A stretch of 64,000 nt of DNA from Pleurostoma richardsiae (taxonomy: Eukaryota > Ascomycota > Sordariomycetes > Calosphaeriales > Pleurostomataceae), in NCBI GenBank assembly GCA_030052745.1, contig JANBVO010000022.1, positions 540,212 to 604,211 of the forward strand, written 5' to 3'. The position numbers and the translations under genes are program-made. Below are positions 43,701 through 54,617 of the stretch, piece after piece; positions within the stretch are counted from its first letter, which is position 1, and the number at the start of each line of letters is the position of its first letter. A model generated the notes under the pieces. The model did no database searches and had not been told where the DNA came from. It saw nothing but the letters and a program-made list of their open reading frames with translations.

Positions 43701-46700
43701 TCACATGCGCCTCCCGCTCGCTTGCTGCAGCGAGGCGGGGCTGCTCAAGTCTCGACTTTATCCAGGCGCGGGGAAGGCGCCAAACAGGGACAGAGACAGA
43801 TCCCAGTTTTGACGGAGTTGTTGCTCCTCTTTTCCATCCAGAGATGCTCCGTGCTCAGGTCCGCCCGTGATCTGTGATCATGAGGTGCAGAGTGTAGAGC
43901 AGAGGAGTCTATTGCATGATCGCGACTCGGTCTTCATTCCGCGCATCCTCATAGTCGCTCGGAGCCTCAGACAAATGCCATGGGCATGATGACCGAGGCA
44001 TGACGCCGAAAGAACAGGCTCGGTGCGGGCGCGGTGCCCCTCTTCCTCCCTGATGACCTCATATTCCATTCTTCATGCGGCAGGGATCGCACGGCTGCAC
44101 TGAGATTCCATGCTCAAATTCCCCTTTTGGCCCTCTCCCTCAGCTCTTCTCGTTCCGTCAGCCCAGCCTCAAAGATCTGCGACAAAGGTTCATGCATGCT
44201 ACCTCCGAGTCGAGACCTCTCATCCAGCCCCCTATCTGGCGATAGAGCTATTCATGCATACCTGCGGGCGAATGGGATGTTTTCCAGACCGAGGGCCAGA
44301 CCTTCGGTCAGGAAGCAGCTATTCGGCTGTTGTGTTCGGCCAACCACCCCGACCACCTCGCCGGCGAGGCTGGCCGCATCACAGGAGGCCAGGCCCTGAG
44401 CTTCCAACCTCCTCCTGCCCGGTCAATATCAACAGTTATCCCAAGGCTTTGGCTATGATTGGTGTCTGGGTGCCTTGTCTATCAAGCGTCCGATTACGGA
44501 ATACTCAGGATCCTTACGATTATTACTCTTGCTATCTTCAGTCTACCTAGTATCGACATCAATTGAATGTGCAAACTTTCACGGCCGGGCACAGTGGCGC
44601 ACAGTCCAGGCGGCTTGGCTGAACTAATTGCCCTCGTGTTGGTGCTTGCTTGGTAGGGGGTCATCCTTGCAAGTATAATGTTCAACAATTCACAGGATCT
44701 AGGATCTACCGTGCCTGACTTGCTCTCATTCCATATACCTCCAACCCACACGCGTGGTGGCCAGAGGCAGCAGAGATCACGGTATCTCTTTAGTGCAGTG
44801 CCGTGTTATTGAACGAGCTGGGCTCGTCCTCATCTCTCTCAGGTCCCGGGTTGCCTCCGGCTAATGCAGTCTATCCGCCGAAAGACCCCCGGATGCGCTT
44901 CCGCAGAGACGGTCCGGCGGGCTTGTGAGTCCCTATGCCCGGGGTCACATCGGCCACAGTTTCAGCACGATCTGAGCAAGACCCGCTCATGTTGACCTGT
45001 CTCTTTTGCAATGCTCCTCCCGCCAGTCTGGATTTGTATCTGGATCCCATACAGTACAGCCGACACGGTCGGTGGGTCGCTCAGTCCACTAGACGGTGAG
45101 CCCCTTTGGCTGGTTGGCGTTCACGGTGCGTGTGCGAAGTCGCTCTCTTCACCCCAGCAGCACCAAAGAGATAGCGTCACACAAGGGGTGAAGTGCCACC
45201 TCTCACCTTCACACCCTCCAGGGGTTCGCTCACACACCCCAGCACACACCAAGTACCCGTTTGGGCTTCGCGCTGCTCTAGCGCTGGCCCAACCCCCCTA
45301 CCCCCTACCGGCCCTCCCCTCCCGTCCGTGTGTCCTCCTTTCTAGAAGACACCCCTATCCCTGTCCAGCAGCCCGTTGTGCTTCTTCTGGCTGACTTCCC
45401 CCCGTTGGTGGTGCGGGCGACCTTCCGCTTTGATATTGTTCCCTTTTCTTCTTCCCACGACAAGAGAAAATTTTTCAATCTCAATTTTTCGCTGCTCATT
45501 TTGATCCCAGGAAAAAAGGAGAGAACTGGAGGGGACAGACCGAGAGCGAGAGAGGGCTCCCTAGCGTCTCATCTGCGGTGACTCATAGCCACCGAACGTC
45601 ATGTCTCGAGTGAGAGCAGCAAAGCATTTCGTCCCAATTGCTCTACGGTTGCTGCGTTGATGTCCAATTCAGCAGGCTGGAGAGGTGGCCGCTGGGCGTG
45701 TATGGCCAATGGGCCTGGGCCATGGCCACTTTATATGCAGGCCGCGCGCTCCCGATTGGGCTGCCGGTGTGGTGCTGAACGTGCTGTTACGGCAGCGAAA
45801 GACATGCAGCCAATGCTTGGGAGCGGTTGCGGGCTTCTTCCTGCAGCTGAAAAGGGCACCATTCGATCCGTCCCTCTAGTGAGGGATCCACTGCCTGCAT
45901 GCTTGACGGGCGGATTTGCTCCCCCTACCCACTGCTGTAGCCAACAACGGCTTCTCCTCCAGACCTTGTCACCTTCACCACTCCCCTTCCCCTCTCCCAT
46001 TTGCTGGCACAGCCAGAGGCAGGACCGTCAATCCGGAACAAAAATAGGGTAGGCCATGCCTGGGCGGGGCGCCCATCACGCAAGTGGGAATTCTCACTCG
46101 AAGCTCACCGACTATTCTCGCGGAGACGCCTTATAGCAGCGACCGAAACGCGCAGGATTCCCCGTTCTGCATTCCTATGCCCCTCCATGCCCGGACGTGC
46201 TTGGTGCAGAGCTGCGCGGCAGCATCCCATACGTCGACCGTTCCGGTCTCGCCCTGCGGAATGCACCCTGCCCGGGCGTACGTGACGTAGCGGGCTCTCC
46301 ACACCGTCGATGCCGATATGCCAGCTCGATGTTGTCGCAGAGGGGCTCCCGATGATGTGCCAACGACTCCTGATATCGGAGCAAGGCCAGGGCCAAAATA
46401 CGGCTCGACGTCGAATCAGCGGTCAGGGGTAGCAGGGCCGCCGATGCCATCGTCGTCGGGGAGACGGGTGTTGTAGCTGCTCTATAGACACTCCTTGTCT
46501 CGTCTTCCCTCCCCTCGATGATATCAACGAGCAGAGCATCATAATTGACGACGTGGCCGAGGTGTGCCGCGTGTGTGCGCCGCGAAAATTAACCCTTATC
46601 GCAAGCTGGCTTCCTACTCGTCTTTGCAGGCTCCTGCAGGCCGGGACTGGCCCACGCGACATGTCAGGCTCCATCGCACGTGAAGGCGATGCTTCGCAAC

Positions 46701-49700
46701 AACATGGCAGCTCCCCTACTCTAGTCTCGTTCTAGACTCCGCACACCTCTCCTACCTCTTTCACACACCTCCTGGACGAGGCCCACCTCAAGGGGGTGTG
46801 CGATACTTAGTATGTAGACCTGCGAGGTTATCAAGGTCTGATGCTCGGGCTTCTGCGAATCGGGCACCCGGGACCACGATACTGGCCTGCCGTGCCCAAC
46901 GCAGAGGGGCTAGGAGAGGGCCAGAGAACCAATTGCTGCCGGCGCGTCGAAGTGACTGGTCGGATTCGCTCGACTCTGCCGTCCTTTTCCAAGGCAACAG
47001 CGGCGAATTTCAAATTCAGCCCCAAAGTGACGAAGAGGTAAGGAGACTCAGGGGGAGGAGTTGTGGAATTCAGGAGAAGGGGGAAGATGCGACGAGGGGG
47101 CCCGAAGCATAGATGCGAATGAAGCGTCTCAATCCAGTACAGTGGGCGCGCACGGTACCTAGCTGTGGTGGCCCAAAGGAATTTACTTCGTATAGTGGCT
47201 GAGAGTCGTATGAGACTGTTTCCGTGCATCCAGTCGCAGTGGCCATGTTGCCTCTCCCTCTCTTCCAGCATCCTTGCGCAGCTGTGCGTGCTGCGTTGGG
47301 CTTGCAACGAGAGGGTCTCGGCTTTTGCAGGTGGCACTAGCCTCCGCACCCATGCTACTTTAGTGGCTGCACTGCTGCGTCAGCGGTTCCAAGCCGTTGG
47401 GATGTGGCGGTGCAGATCCGACCACGTGATTCAGCTCAGTACATAAGACTTCGTACTCGCGTCAAGTTACCTAAGCGAGCCTGGCCCGGGCCACCTCGGC
47501 TGTCGGACCTAACGTGAGTACCTAGGAAGGGAGAGGTTCCAGACTGTCGGGCGGCACCGCCACCTCCAGATCGAGGATCCAGATCCTGGCCTCCGAGCCA
47601 TTCCGCTTTCTACCACCTTCGACCGCGCTCACGTCAAATGACAAATGTCGCTCTGAAAACCAGCAGGCCACTTCCAGGAAACCCAACGACGCTTTAGGCG
47701 CCAGGGAAATTCGTCAACCAAAGCAGATACGTCATACTTTACCTTAAGTCCATCGGCGATGCAGGAACTGGAATGACTTGTGCTGTTACGCCCACGCCCG
47801 TCGAGGTTCTTGCGGCGGAGTTCGTGGGGGTACGCGGTTTCCTGAGGCAAATATGAGAGACACCGCGTACCCCCTTTGACTCAACCGCTTCACACCTTCC
47901 CTCTCGGGCCTGGCCTGAGGACGTCACCTGTCTCTGACCTCCGACCTCCGACCTCCGTCTTGTAGTCGTGAACATCTGAACGCAAGGAAGACTCCTCGCG
48001 GGTGGTTTACCCTTGAAAAAGGTGCCCAACATGACGGTCTCGCAAGCCCAATGAAGATGCAGCCCTGTTTGATCGTATGACTCATATGGCCTCCCCGTTT
48101 CACACACCCACTTCGCACAGGCTCCTGGTCCCTGCACCGTCAGGTTTGGAAGCCATGCCGGTGCTATGGCTCATGGCGATGTGAAGCCCTTCACAACTTT
48201 GGTCTGTCCTAGTGGATTGTCTGATTTGGGAGAAAATATCAGACTCCGCCACCTCTCCTCCTCCCAAGCGACGTTTCACTGGCAACAGGCAGGTCTTCCG
48301 TGACGAATCCGGGCTTGCGCAAGTGTGCTCCCAAGGTCTATTCGTGCTTTCCCCTGGCATGTCGACAGGGGCTGTGCAGGCAGCAGCGATGAAAATGGCA
48401 GGGCTGGTTGGAGATGTCCCAGGGGCGGCTCTGCTCTGCTCAAGGAGCCTGCAGGCCTTCTCAGTTGACGCTTCGTGATTGGACGCCAGAGGATTTTCAA
48501 GATGGCAGAGAAGGGTGTCAGTCGTGACCGGCGTTCACATGCTCGCGCGTTCATGTCGCGGCTCCCAGCCATATGCAAGCGAGATGTAACGTCGTTGGGT
48601 CGCGTTCGAAGCTAGGGGATATCTGTTGTCGGTTACGACTCTCAGACTCTCGCCTTATTCTGCGCTGATGAGTACGCGAGGCGTCATCACGACCGTCTAG
48701 GTCTGGTCGTGATGGTGGCAATGCTACGAAGACTTATGACGACGGGTCTGATATCGACACTCCCTTTCGGTACTTCCACTGGTGATGGACATCCTCGTTG
48801 ATGAATGGTCGCGATACGGGGTACAGGAAGACTCCGAAGGAGTGCAGACGACCCGTGCAACCGCCGAATGGTGTGTTGACAGACTTTGGGCCTGGAGGCT
48901 TGACCACAGTGTAATCAGACTGTGCATGGTGGATACAGGATCATTGCTACTACACAGTCATGGCGTGGCGGGGCTTGCACTCGATCGTGAGCACGAAGAT
49001 ACGGCATGTCGATTCTACCTGGAATCCGGTCATCCGCCTTCCAGTCTCGATCATCCCCTGTCTGGTCACCTGCAAGCCTGACTCTTCCTGAGGCTTGCAG
49101 GTACTGACGCACCTCTCTGCGTTGGGCTGAGCGTCGCCGATAACATCAAACCAACGGTTATGTCCCTCGCCGACCATCAGCTTCGATGGCAGGACTATTC
49201 ACGGGCTGCCTCAGGATGACTCACCTCATACGAAACAATCCTTCAACATCCTTGATGCGGGAACATCGCATGGATGATCGCCAAGGGCCAGCAGTGTGTG
49301 CGCTCAGAGGTTAGTATGTTGCACACGACCGAGAATATCACCTACGGAGGACAGGTTGCGCAAGTCTTCTGGGTCTTGCCACCGCAATGTTCAATCGACC
49401 ATCTCCGAAGGGCAAGCCAGGGATAGTGAGGCCTCCAAGGATGCTGGCGAGGGCATGCTCTATGTCGGTTGTCCCTGATTCCTCGTCTAATATCCGAACT
49501 CTGGTGTACCCGAGTAGAAGACACAGTCGTATCGCACCTATGACACTTCCTCTACGAGTGCATTCCTTATGAGGATGCCTCATATTCACATGAATTTAAT
49601 GCTGTTACGCGGGTGCGAACAAAAAGCCATCTGTAATCGCATTGCTCCCCTGTATGTTCGGGTCCAGCCATCGCTCCTATGATTATCGAGGCTGCCAGGG

Positions 49701-50171
49701 CCTCCCGTGTTGACTCCCGTATCACATGTAGCTTTGGCAGCTGCTGCCGCTTGATTTTTGGCCCAAACCGGGTCCGAGACGTCGCCCGCGATGTCGGTCC
49801 AGGGAGGCGGCGGTCGCCGGACCCGGAGCGCCGTCGGCCGTCCGATAGTGGATCGGTTGGCGCCGACGCCAGCGGCACCAAAGGACGCCGGCAGATCGTG
49901 GCTTGCGAGCTACCAATCTAGTACGTTCAGCACTTTTGAGACTGCCTATGAAACGTTCTATATAATGATCGTAGGACGTCGGTTGTGTGGAATAAACCTC
50001 GTTCCCCTGATGACTACCTAGATAGGATATTTCCCATTAATTCTAAACCTTCCAAAGTTTTCTCTCAAGATAGCAATTAAGCGAACGAGTACGCAGTAAG
50101 AGGCTTTCAACACATCAAGGCGACTCAATCCTGACACTTGACTTTAAGAGAGCACATTGGACATAGGCATC
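40740..50171. other. Gene-free stretch of about 9.4 kb
   Basis: No open frame in this region shows a recognisable domain or a convincing multi-exon structure on either strand. It contains local pyrimidine-rich tracts (45290-45340, 45420-45500), short direct repeats (GACCTCC three times near 47935-47956; TGCAGTGC near 41725-41750) and G+C content similar to the rest. No tRNA, rRNA or snRNA was recognised by eye. It may hold long UTRs, regulatory DNA or non-coding transcripts. Confidence 0.45.
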
Positions 50172-50828
50172 ATGGCCACTCCAAGCCACTCGCCGACGAC
50201 TCTCCTCTCCAACCTCCTCCGCATAACGGAAGAGAAGATCGTCCCGCTCACGCAAGCCGGCGTCTCCTCGGGCAGCAAGCTCTTCGGCGCCGCGATCCTG
50301 CAGCGGTCCGACCTGGCCGCCCACACCGTGGCGACCAACAACGAGCGGGTCTCCCCGCTGCTGCACGGCGAGATCAACTGCATCCAGCAGTTCTTCACGT
50401 CCGACCCGTCCTCCTCCCGCCCCTCCACGCGGGACTGCATCTTCTTCGCGACGCACGAGCCGTGCTCGCTCTGCCTGAGCGGCATCACCTGGGCGGGCTT
50501 CGGGGAGATCTACTTCCTGTTCACGTACGAGGACTCGCGGGACCTGTTCGCGATCCCGCACGACATCGACATCCTGCAGGAGGTGTTCCGGGTGCCGGCG
50601 CCGGGGGACACGCCCGAGACGCTGGCGGCGCGGCCGCTGTACAACCGGCAGAACAGGTTCTTCACGGCGCGGAGCCTAGCGGAGCTGGTGGCGGAGGTGG
50701 AGGACGAGGGGGAGAGGGCGAGGTGGGCGGCGGAGGTGGAGAGGGTCAAGGCGCTGTACAACGCGCTATCGGAGACGTACCAGGAGGGGAAGAAGAAGGG
50801 GGCGGAGAGCGCGAGTGTGTGGAAGTAG
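50172..50828 (+). CDS. Cytidine/deoxycytidylate deaminase-family zinc protein
   Basis: One frame of 218 residues starts at the ATG at 50172 (an upstream TTG at 50157 was rejected). The zinc and catalytic signature is present: His65-Gly-Glu67 (HGEINC) and PCSLC with Cys98 and Cys101. This is the CMP/dCMP deaminase fold used for nucleotides, nucleosides and tRNA adenosines. The C-terminus (about 165-218) is a charged helical extension. The protein is most similar in layout to fungal proteins annotated as cytidine and deoxycytidylate deaminase domain proteins of unknown substrate; the spacing of about 30 residues between the motifs fits. It should be cytosolic. The gene has strongly GC-biased third positions. 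Confidence 0.88.
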   Translation: MATPSHSPTTLLSNLLRITEEKIVPLTQAGVSSGSKLFGAAILQRSDLAAHTVATNNERVSPLLHGEINCIQQFFTSDPSSSRPSTRDCIFFATHEPCSLCLSGITWAGFGEIYFLFTYEDSRDLFAIPHDIDILQEVFRVPAPGDTPETLAARPLYNRQNRFFTARSLAELVAEVEDEGERARWAAEVERVKALYNALSETYQEGKKKGAESASVWK

Positions 50829-51334
50829 GCGTGGTGTCACCTTTCTTCCCTTTACCTGTTTGCTCTATGTGCCATTCAATGATTGTATAGGGTGTTTAGG
50901 AAGGAGGACAGGAGGACAGGAGAATCTAGGGTTTATGAAGCTTTCTCGTTACGATATCAGGAGCAGAAGAGAGAAGCGAGATAGCGGAGGCGAAAAGTTC
51001 ATGACTGTCTCTGAGGCATCTTAGAATGTTTTACAGTAACGACTATCCCTAGCTCTTATTGACAATCTGTTGGAAAACTCGTGTCTCCGCCATCCTGAAT
51101 TTGAATCTTCACGAAGCGGTAGGGAGAAGCTTACAGTGCTTTCTTAGGGAGCGAGATGGGGCTGAAGCAACTGCGGAGACGTCTATGCTGCGCTAACGAA
51201 CCTCTAAAGTTGATTTCGCATAGTTGATCATTTTCCTCACTTCACCTGTGGATATTTTGACCCGATGAGACAACGTCTATACAAGGCAGCGAGCTAGGCT
51301 GAGTGTCTGTTGTTGCTGCAGCGAAAGTTGAACA
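50829..51334. other. Intergenic, no gene seen
   Basis: A 506-bp gap between two plus-strand genes: 3' UTR of the deaminase-type gene and promoter of the methyltransferase gene. Nothing else recognised. Confidence 0.6.
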
Positions 51335-52549
51335 ATGCATTACATCCGTCTCCTCCGGCCGCCAACCCTGGTAAAGAAGCCCAGTCGTGAAGTTACTTTG
51401 AGCCTCGTGCTCACGATCACGACGGACCTGGGCGACTCGTTCCTTGCCGCGGAAGATCCAGTCCCCCTCTCGGTGCTCTTGCAGACTAGTTCGGCCGATG
51501 GCTCGGGCAGGATGGTCGTGACTCTCGTGGATGGCTCGTCCCCGAGGCAGAGGCAGCAGTGCCTGTGGCGGGCGGGGTTGAGGGTGCTGAAGACAGACGT
51601 TCTGCTCCCGCCTCAGCTAGCCAGCGAGATGCTGGCCTCAACAGAGTCGGGGAAGACACATGTGCTGTGCATACGAGCCGCAGACCCGTCTGTGTCCGCA
51701 TCCAACACGGACATCATCATCCGTGGCGAGCGCGCTCTTGTCATGCCCATCTTCTTCCCGTTCCCCTCGCCTCTTAACCATGGGGACCAGCATGTCGCTA
51801 CTCGCCGGCTTCAGCTCATCAGTGGAGACAACCAGGCTCTCACTATCGAGGTGGAGGAGGACATCGGCGAAAGCATCGCGCGGCACGTGTGGGATGCGGG
51901 CTTAGTTGCCGTTTCCCTGGTGGCCGATATACTCCGCCGAGAATCCTCCCGAGGCCACGGCCCCCTGAAGGAGATTCTGAGCTGTGTACCGTCGCTCAAC
52001 ATACTGGAGCTGGGGACAGGAGTCGGTATTTTCGGTCTGGGTGCGGCTGGCACTCTAGAGACTAGCCGAGTATCGTCTGTGGAAGAGGTCAATGTCCTTT
52101 TGACTGACCTCCCGGACGGCGAGGAACGGGCGACGGCCAACATCAGGAGGTACGAGCAGACGCACAGCCAAGACGCAGAACAGTCATTGAGGCTGCGAGT
52201 TGGCTACGAGAACCTAGACTGGGAAGACGGCAAGCAGGGCGTCTTCGGAGAACAGCTACGCGCCCGGCCGTGGCAGCTCATCGTCATAAGCGACTGCACG
52301 TACAACGTGGATATGCTCCCTGCTCTGGTTAAGACGCTCTCTGCAATCCATGCTCTCCAGAGCGGTGAAGGGCCTACGCGGGTGCTGCTTGCGACGAAGC
52401 CTCGACATCCGTCGGAGAAGGCGCTCTTTGACCTGATGGCCTACGATGAGTGGACTATCAAGGAGAGTTCGACGCTTCCTCTACCTATACTTGGCAGCGT
52501 GCTGCAGACTGTGGAGGTTTACCTCTTCGGGAAGGACGTGAGAAAGTGA
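51335..52549 (+). CDS. METTL21/EFM-type protein lysine methyltransferase
   Basis: A single frame of 404 residues starts at the ATG at 51335. The SAM-binding motif I is LELGTGVGIFG (224-234) in a Methyltransf_16 (PF10294) context. It is preceded by the family's HVWDAGL segment (about 184-190, equivalent to the 'G..vWdaa..L' motif) and followed by an acidic motif II (LLTDLPD) and VISDCTYNVDMLPALV, equivalent to the DxxY-type post-motif. Members methylate lysines of translation factors, chaperones or ribosomal proteins in the cytosol or nucleus. The N-terminal 150 residues form a less conserved domain typical of the fungal members. The particular protein substrate cannot be inferred. Confidence 0.88.
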   Translation: MHYIRLLRPPTLVKKPSREVTLSLVLTITTDLGDSFLAAEDPVPLSVLLQTSSADGSGRMVVTLVDGSSPRQRQQCLWRAGLRVLKTDVLLPPQLASEMLASTESGKTHVLCIRAADPSVSASNTDIIIRGERALVMPIFFPFPSPLNHGDQHVATRRLQLISGDNQALTIEVEEDIGESIARHVWDAGLVAVSLVADILRRESSRGHGPLKEILSCVPSLNILELGTGVGIFGLGAAGTLETSRVSSVEEVNVLLTDLPDGEERATANIRRYEQTHSQDAEQSLRLRVGYENLDWEDGKQGVFGEQLRARPWQLIVISDCTYNVDMLPALVKTLSAIHALQSGEGPTRVLLATKPRHPSEKALFDLMAYDEWTIKESSTLPLPILGSVLQTVEVYLFGKDVRK

Positions 52550-53462
52550 GAAGGGTACGAGCATATCTTGCCCATGACCAGGATATCCAGTAGCCATTTT
52601 CTGAACCCAGAAAGGCGCACTTGTCCGCCGCCATCCGCTATCATCCTTCGCAAGGCTGGCAGCAAGGACGGAGCTGGTTCGCGAGGCCATAGCAGGACGA
52701 GGGCCCATGGTCCTCCTTTCGAGCGCCCACGGCAGACCGTCGGCACTATGTATACCATCTAAGATCAGGACAGCAGCCCCATCCCGTGTGCCCAAGCGCT
52801 TGACACAGGTATCTTAGTCTACTCACGTTTTGTATCACAACATCGGCTGTCAAGGAGGACATCGGCACTCTATCCCATCCTACTCAGGACTGGCTGAATG
52901 GGGAGGGGCTTCGCTGGAGACTCTGCACGACGAAATGGCTATGGTATCACAGGCCTATATGAACCCTCTCCATCGAAGTAGAATCCCGCGTGCAGCTGGC
53001 TCCGGGACTAAAAATCCCTAAAATGGACAATTGATGGAAGCAGCAGATGGTGGCATCAAGAACAGGGGTGATCTTGATAATGCCCTCCGCTTCAAGTCGC
53101 GAGTCAGGGCAGAAGACACGACGACAATGCAGCTGGGAAATAGTCTTACCAGAAAATAGACACAATCAGAATAGAGGTTGATCAGCCTTTCTTGTGAATA
53201 TCTAACTCTTATACAGCAATGTCACCAGGCAGAATTCCATAACAGGGCCATTCCTCAGAGCAGGGAGCTTCTTCTTAGCGGCAGTTCAGGTGGTCGTAGC
53301 TGTGGGGTTGATCACGCTAAACTTTCTGTGCGTCTTCCCACAAGCTCCCCGGATCGACCAACCCAAAAGCACAAGCTCTGCCGTCCATGTATCACAGCTC
53401 ATAGACGACATCCACCGCCCAGACAGCTGCCCAGTGTGAGGCATCACACACCTCTAGCAGCT
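52550..53462. other. Intergenic, no gene seen
   Basis: The region lies between the methyltransferase gene and COQ3. The frame of COQ3 stays open upstream to 53178, but that extension begins with a non-ATG codon and lacks conservation, so it is treated as 5' UTR. No other feature was recognised. Confidence 0.55.
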
Positions 53463-54431
53463 ATGGCATTGTCCTCGAGGCCTTCAATGGCTTTGCTGCG
53501 CCAATTGCGCCGCGTCCGACCTTCGACACTCCCACGGGCAGCAGCAGCAGGAGCAGCATCACCGCCCGCGGCAACCTGTGCCCGACGACTCCAGAGCACG
53601 ACCGAGAGCTCATCATCCTCATCACAACCGGAATCTCCCTCCTCCTTCTCCTCTGTCAATGCCTCCGAGGTCTCCCACTTCAACGCCCTCGCCTCCTCCT
53701 GGTGGGACCCCCACGGGCCCTCGCGGCCCCTCCACCTCATGAACCCCCTCCGCCACGACTTCATCCGCACCTGCCGCGCCTCGCAGGCCGACTACGCCCC
53801 CGACGACGCCTTCTCCCCGCGCCGCCTGCGCTACCTCGACGTCGGCTGCGGCGGCGGCATCTTCGCCGAGAGCGCCGCCCGCCTGCCCTCCACCGCGAGC
53901 GTCACCGCCGTCGACCCCTCGCCGGAGGTCCTGGCCGTCGCCCGGGCCCACGCCGCGCGCGACCCGGCGCTCGTCCTGCCCGCCGGGGAGGACGGCCTGC
54001 CGCGGCTGCGGTACGTGGCCGGCACGGTCGAGACGCTGCCGGCCCCGGCGTCGGCGGAGGAGCTGTACGACGTGGTCAGCCTGTTCGAGGTGGTCGAGCA
54101 CGTCGACTCGCCGGCGGCGTTCCTGGAGCGGTGCGGCGCGCTCGTCCGGCCGGGGGGCTGGCTCGTGCTGAGCACCATCGCGCGCACGTGGACGAGCTGG
54201 CTGGTCACGAACGTGGTGGCGGAGGATATCCTGGGGGCGGTGCCGAGGGGCACGCACGACTGGCGGAAGTACATCAACGAGGAGGAGATGAGGGCCTTCT
54301 TCGCGCGGGGCAAGGGCTGGGGCGAGCCGTTGGTCATGGGGGTTGTGTATGTGCCTGGGCTGGGCTGGAAGGAGGTTCCTGGGAGCGAGAAGATAGGGAA
54401 CTACTTCTTTGGCGTGCGGAAGGAGGCATAG
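53463..54431 (+). CDS. COQ3: Ubiquinone biosynthesis O-methyltransferase, mitochondrial
   Basis: The frame gives 322 residues from the ATG at 53463, the first start before a basic, Ser/Ala/Arg-rich leader of about 60 residues that looks like a mitochondrial targeting sequence. UbiG/COQ3 hallmarks follow: HFNALASSWWDPHG (72-85), LHLMNPLRHDFI, SAM motif LDVGCGGG (125-132), VTAVDPS, VVEHVD and the C-terminal STIARTWTSW ... GTHDWRKYI segment. The enzyme performs both O-methylations in coenzyme Q synthesis on the matrix side of the inner membrane as part of the CoQ synthome. Codon use is strongly GC-biased, which produces long shadow frames on both strands. No intron is needed. The call is secure. 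Confidence 0.95.
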   Translation: MALSSRPSMALLRQLRRVRPSTLPRAAAAGAASPPAATCARRLQSTTESSSSSSQPESPSSFSSVNASEVSHFNALASSWWDPHGPSRPLHLMNPLRHDFIRTCRASQADYAPDDAFSPRRLRYLDVGCGGGIFAESAARLPSTASVTAVDPSPEVLAVARAHAARDPALVLPAGEDGLPRLRYVAGTVETLPAPASAEELYDVVSLFEVVEHVDSPAAFLERCGALVRPGGWLVLSTIARTWTSWLVTNVVAEDILGAVPRGTHDWRKYINEEEMRAFFARGKGWGEPLVMGVVYVPGLGWKEVPGSEKIGNYFFGVRKEA

Positions 54432-54617
54432 CGGGAGACCGCCTGTAATACATTGATCTAGACAGCTTCCGTAGGGTCTCGTGTTGGAAGCGATCTATGT
54501 ATAAAAAATGTACTATGCGATGTAGCTCTGCTGTACACACACTCTATCTCGCAGAAGCAACGTCGTGAAACGCCATATGAACCCGCGAGACTCCGTCTGT
54601 CAAATTCCTCTTTCCAT

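Noticed and set aside
40740-50171. tRNA or 5S rRNA genes in the large gap
   Set aside because: No B-box-like GGTTCGAANCC with a matching A-box and acceptor stem was found by eye. A tRNAscan-SE and Infernal run would settle this.
50115-50890. Overlapping frames on both strands at the deaminase gene
   Set aside because: Only the frame with HGE and PCSLC zinc motifs is a real protein; the others are GC-driven shadows.
53622-54448. Long open frames on both strands over the COQ3 gene
   Set aside because: They are Arg/Ala/Gly/Pro-rich shadows caused by the high third-position GC of COQ3 and have no domain.
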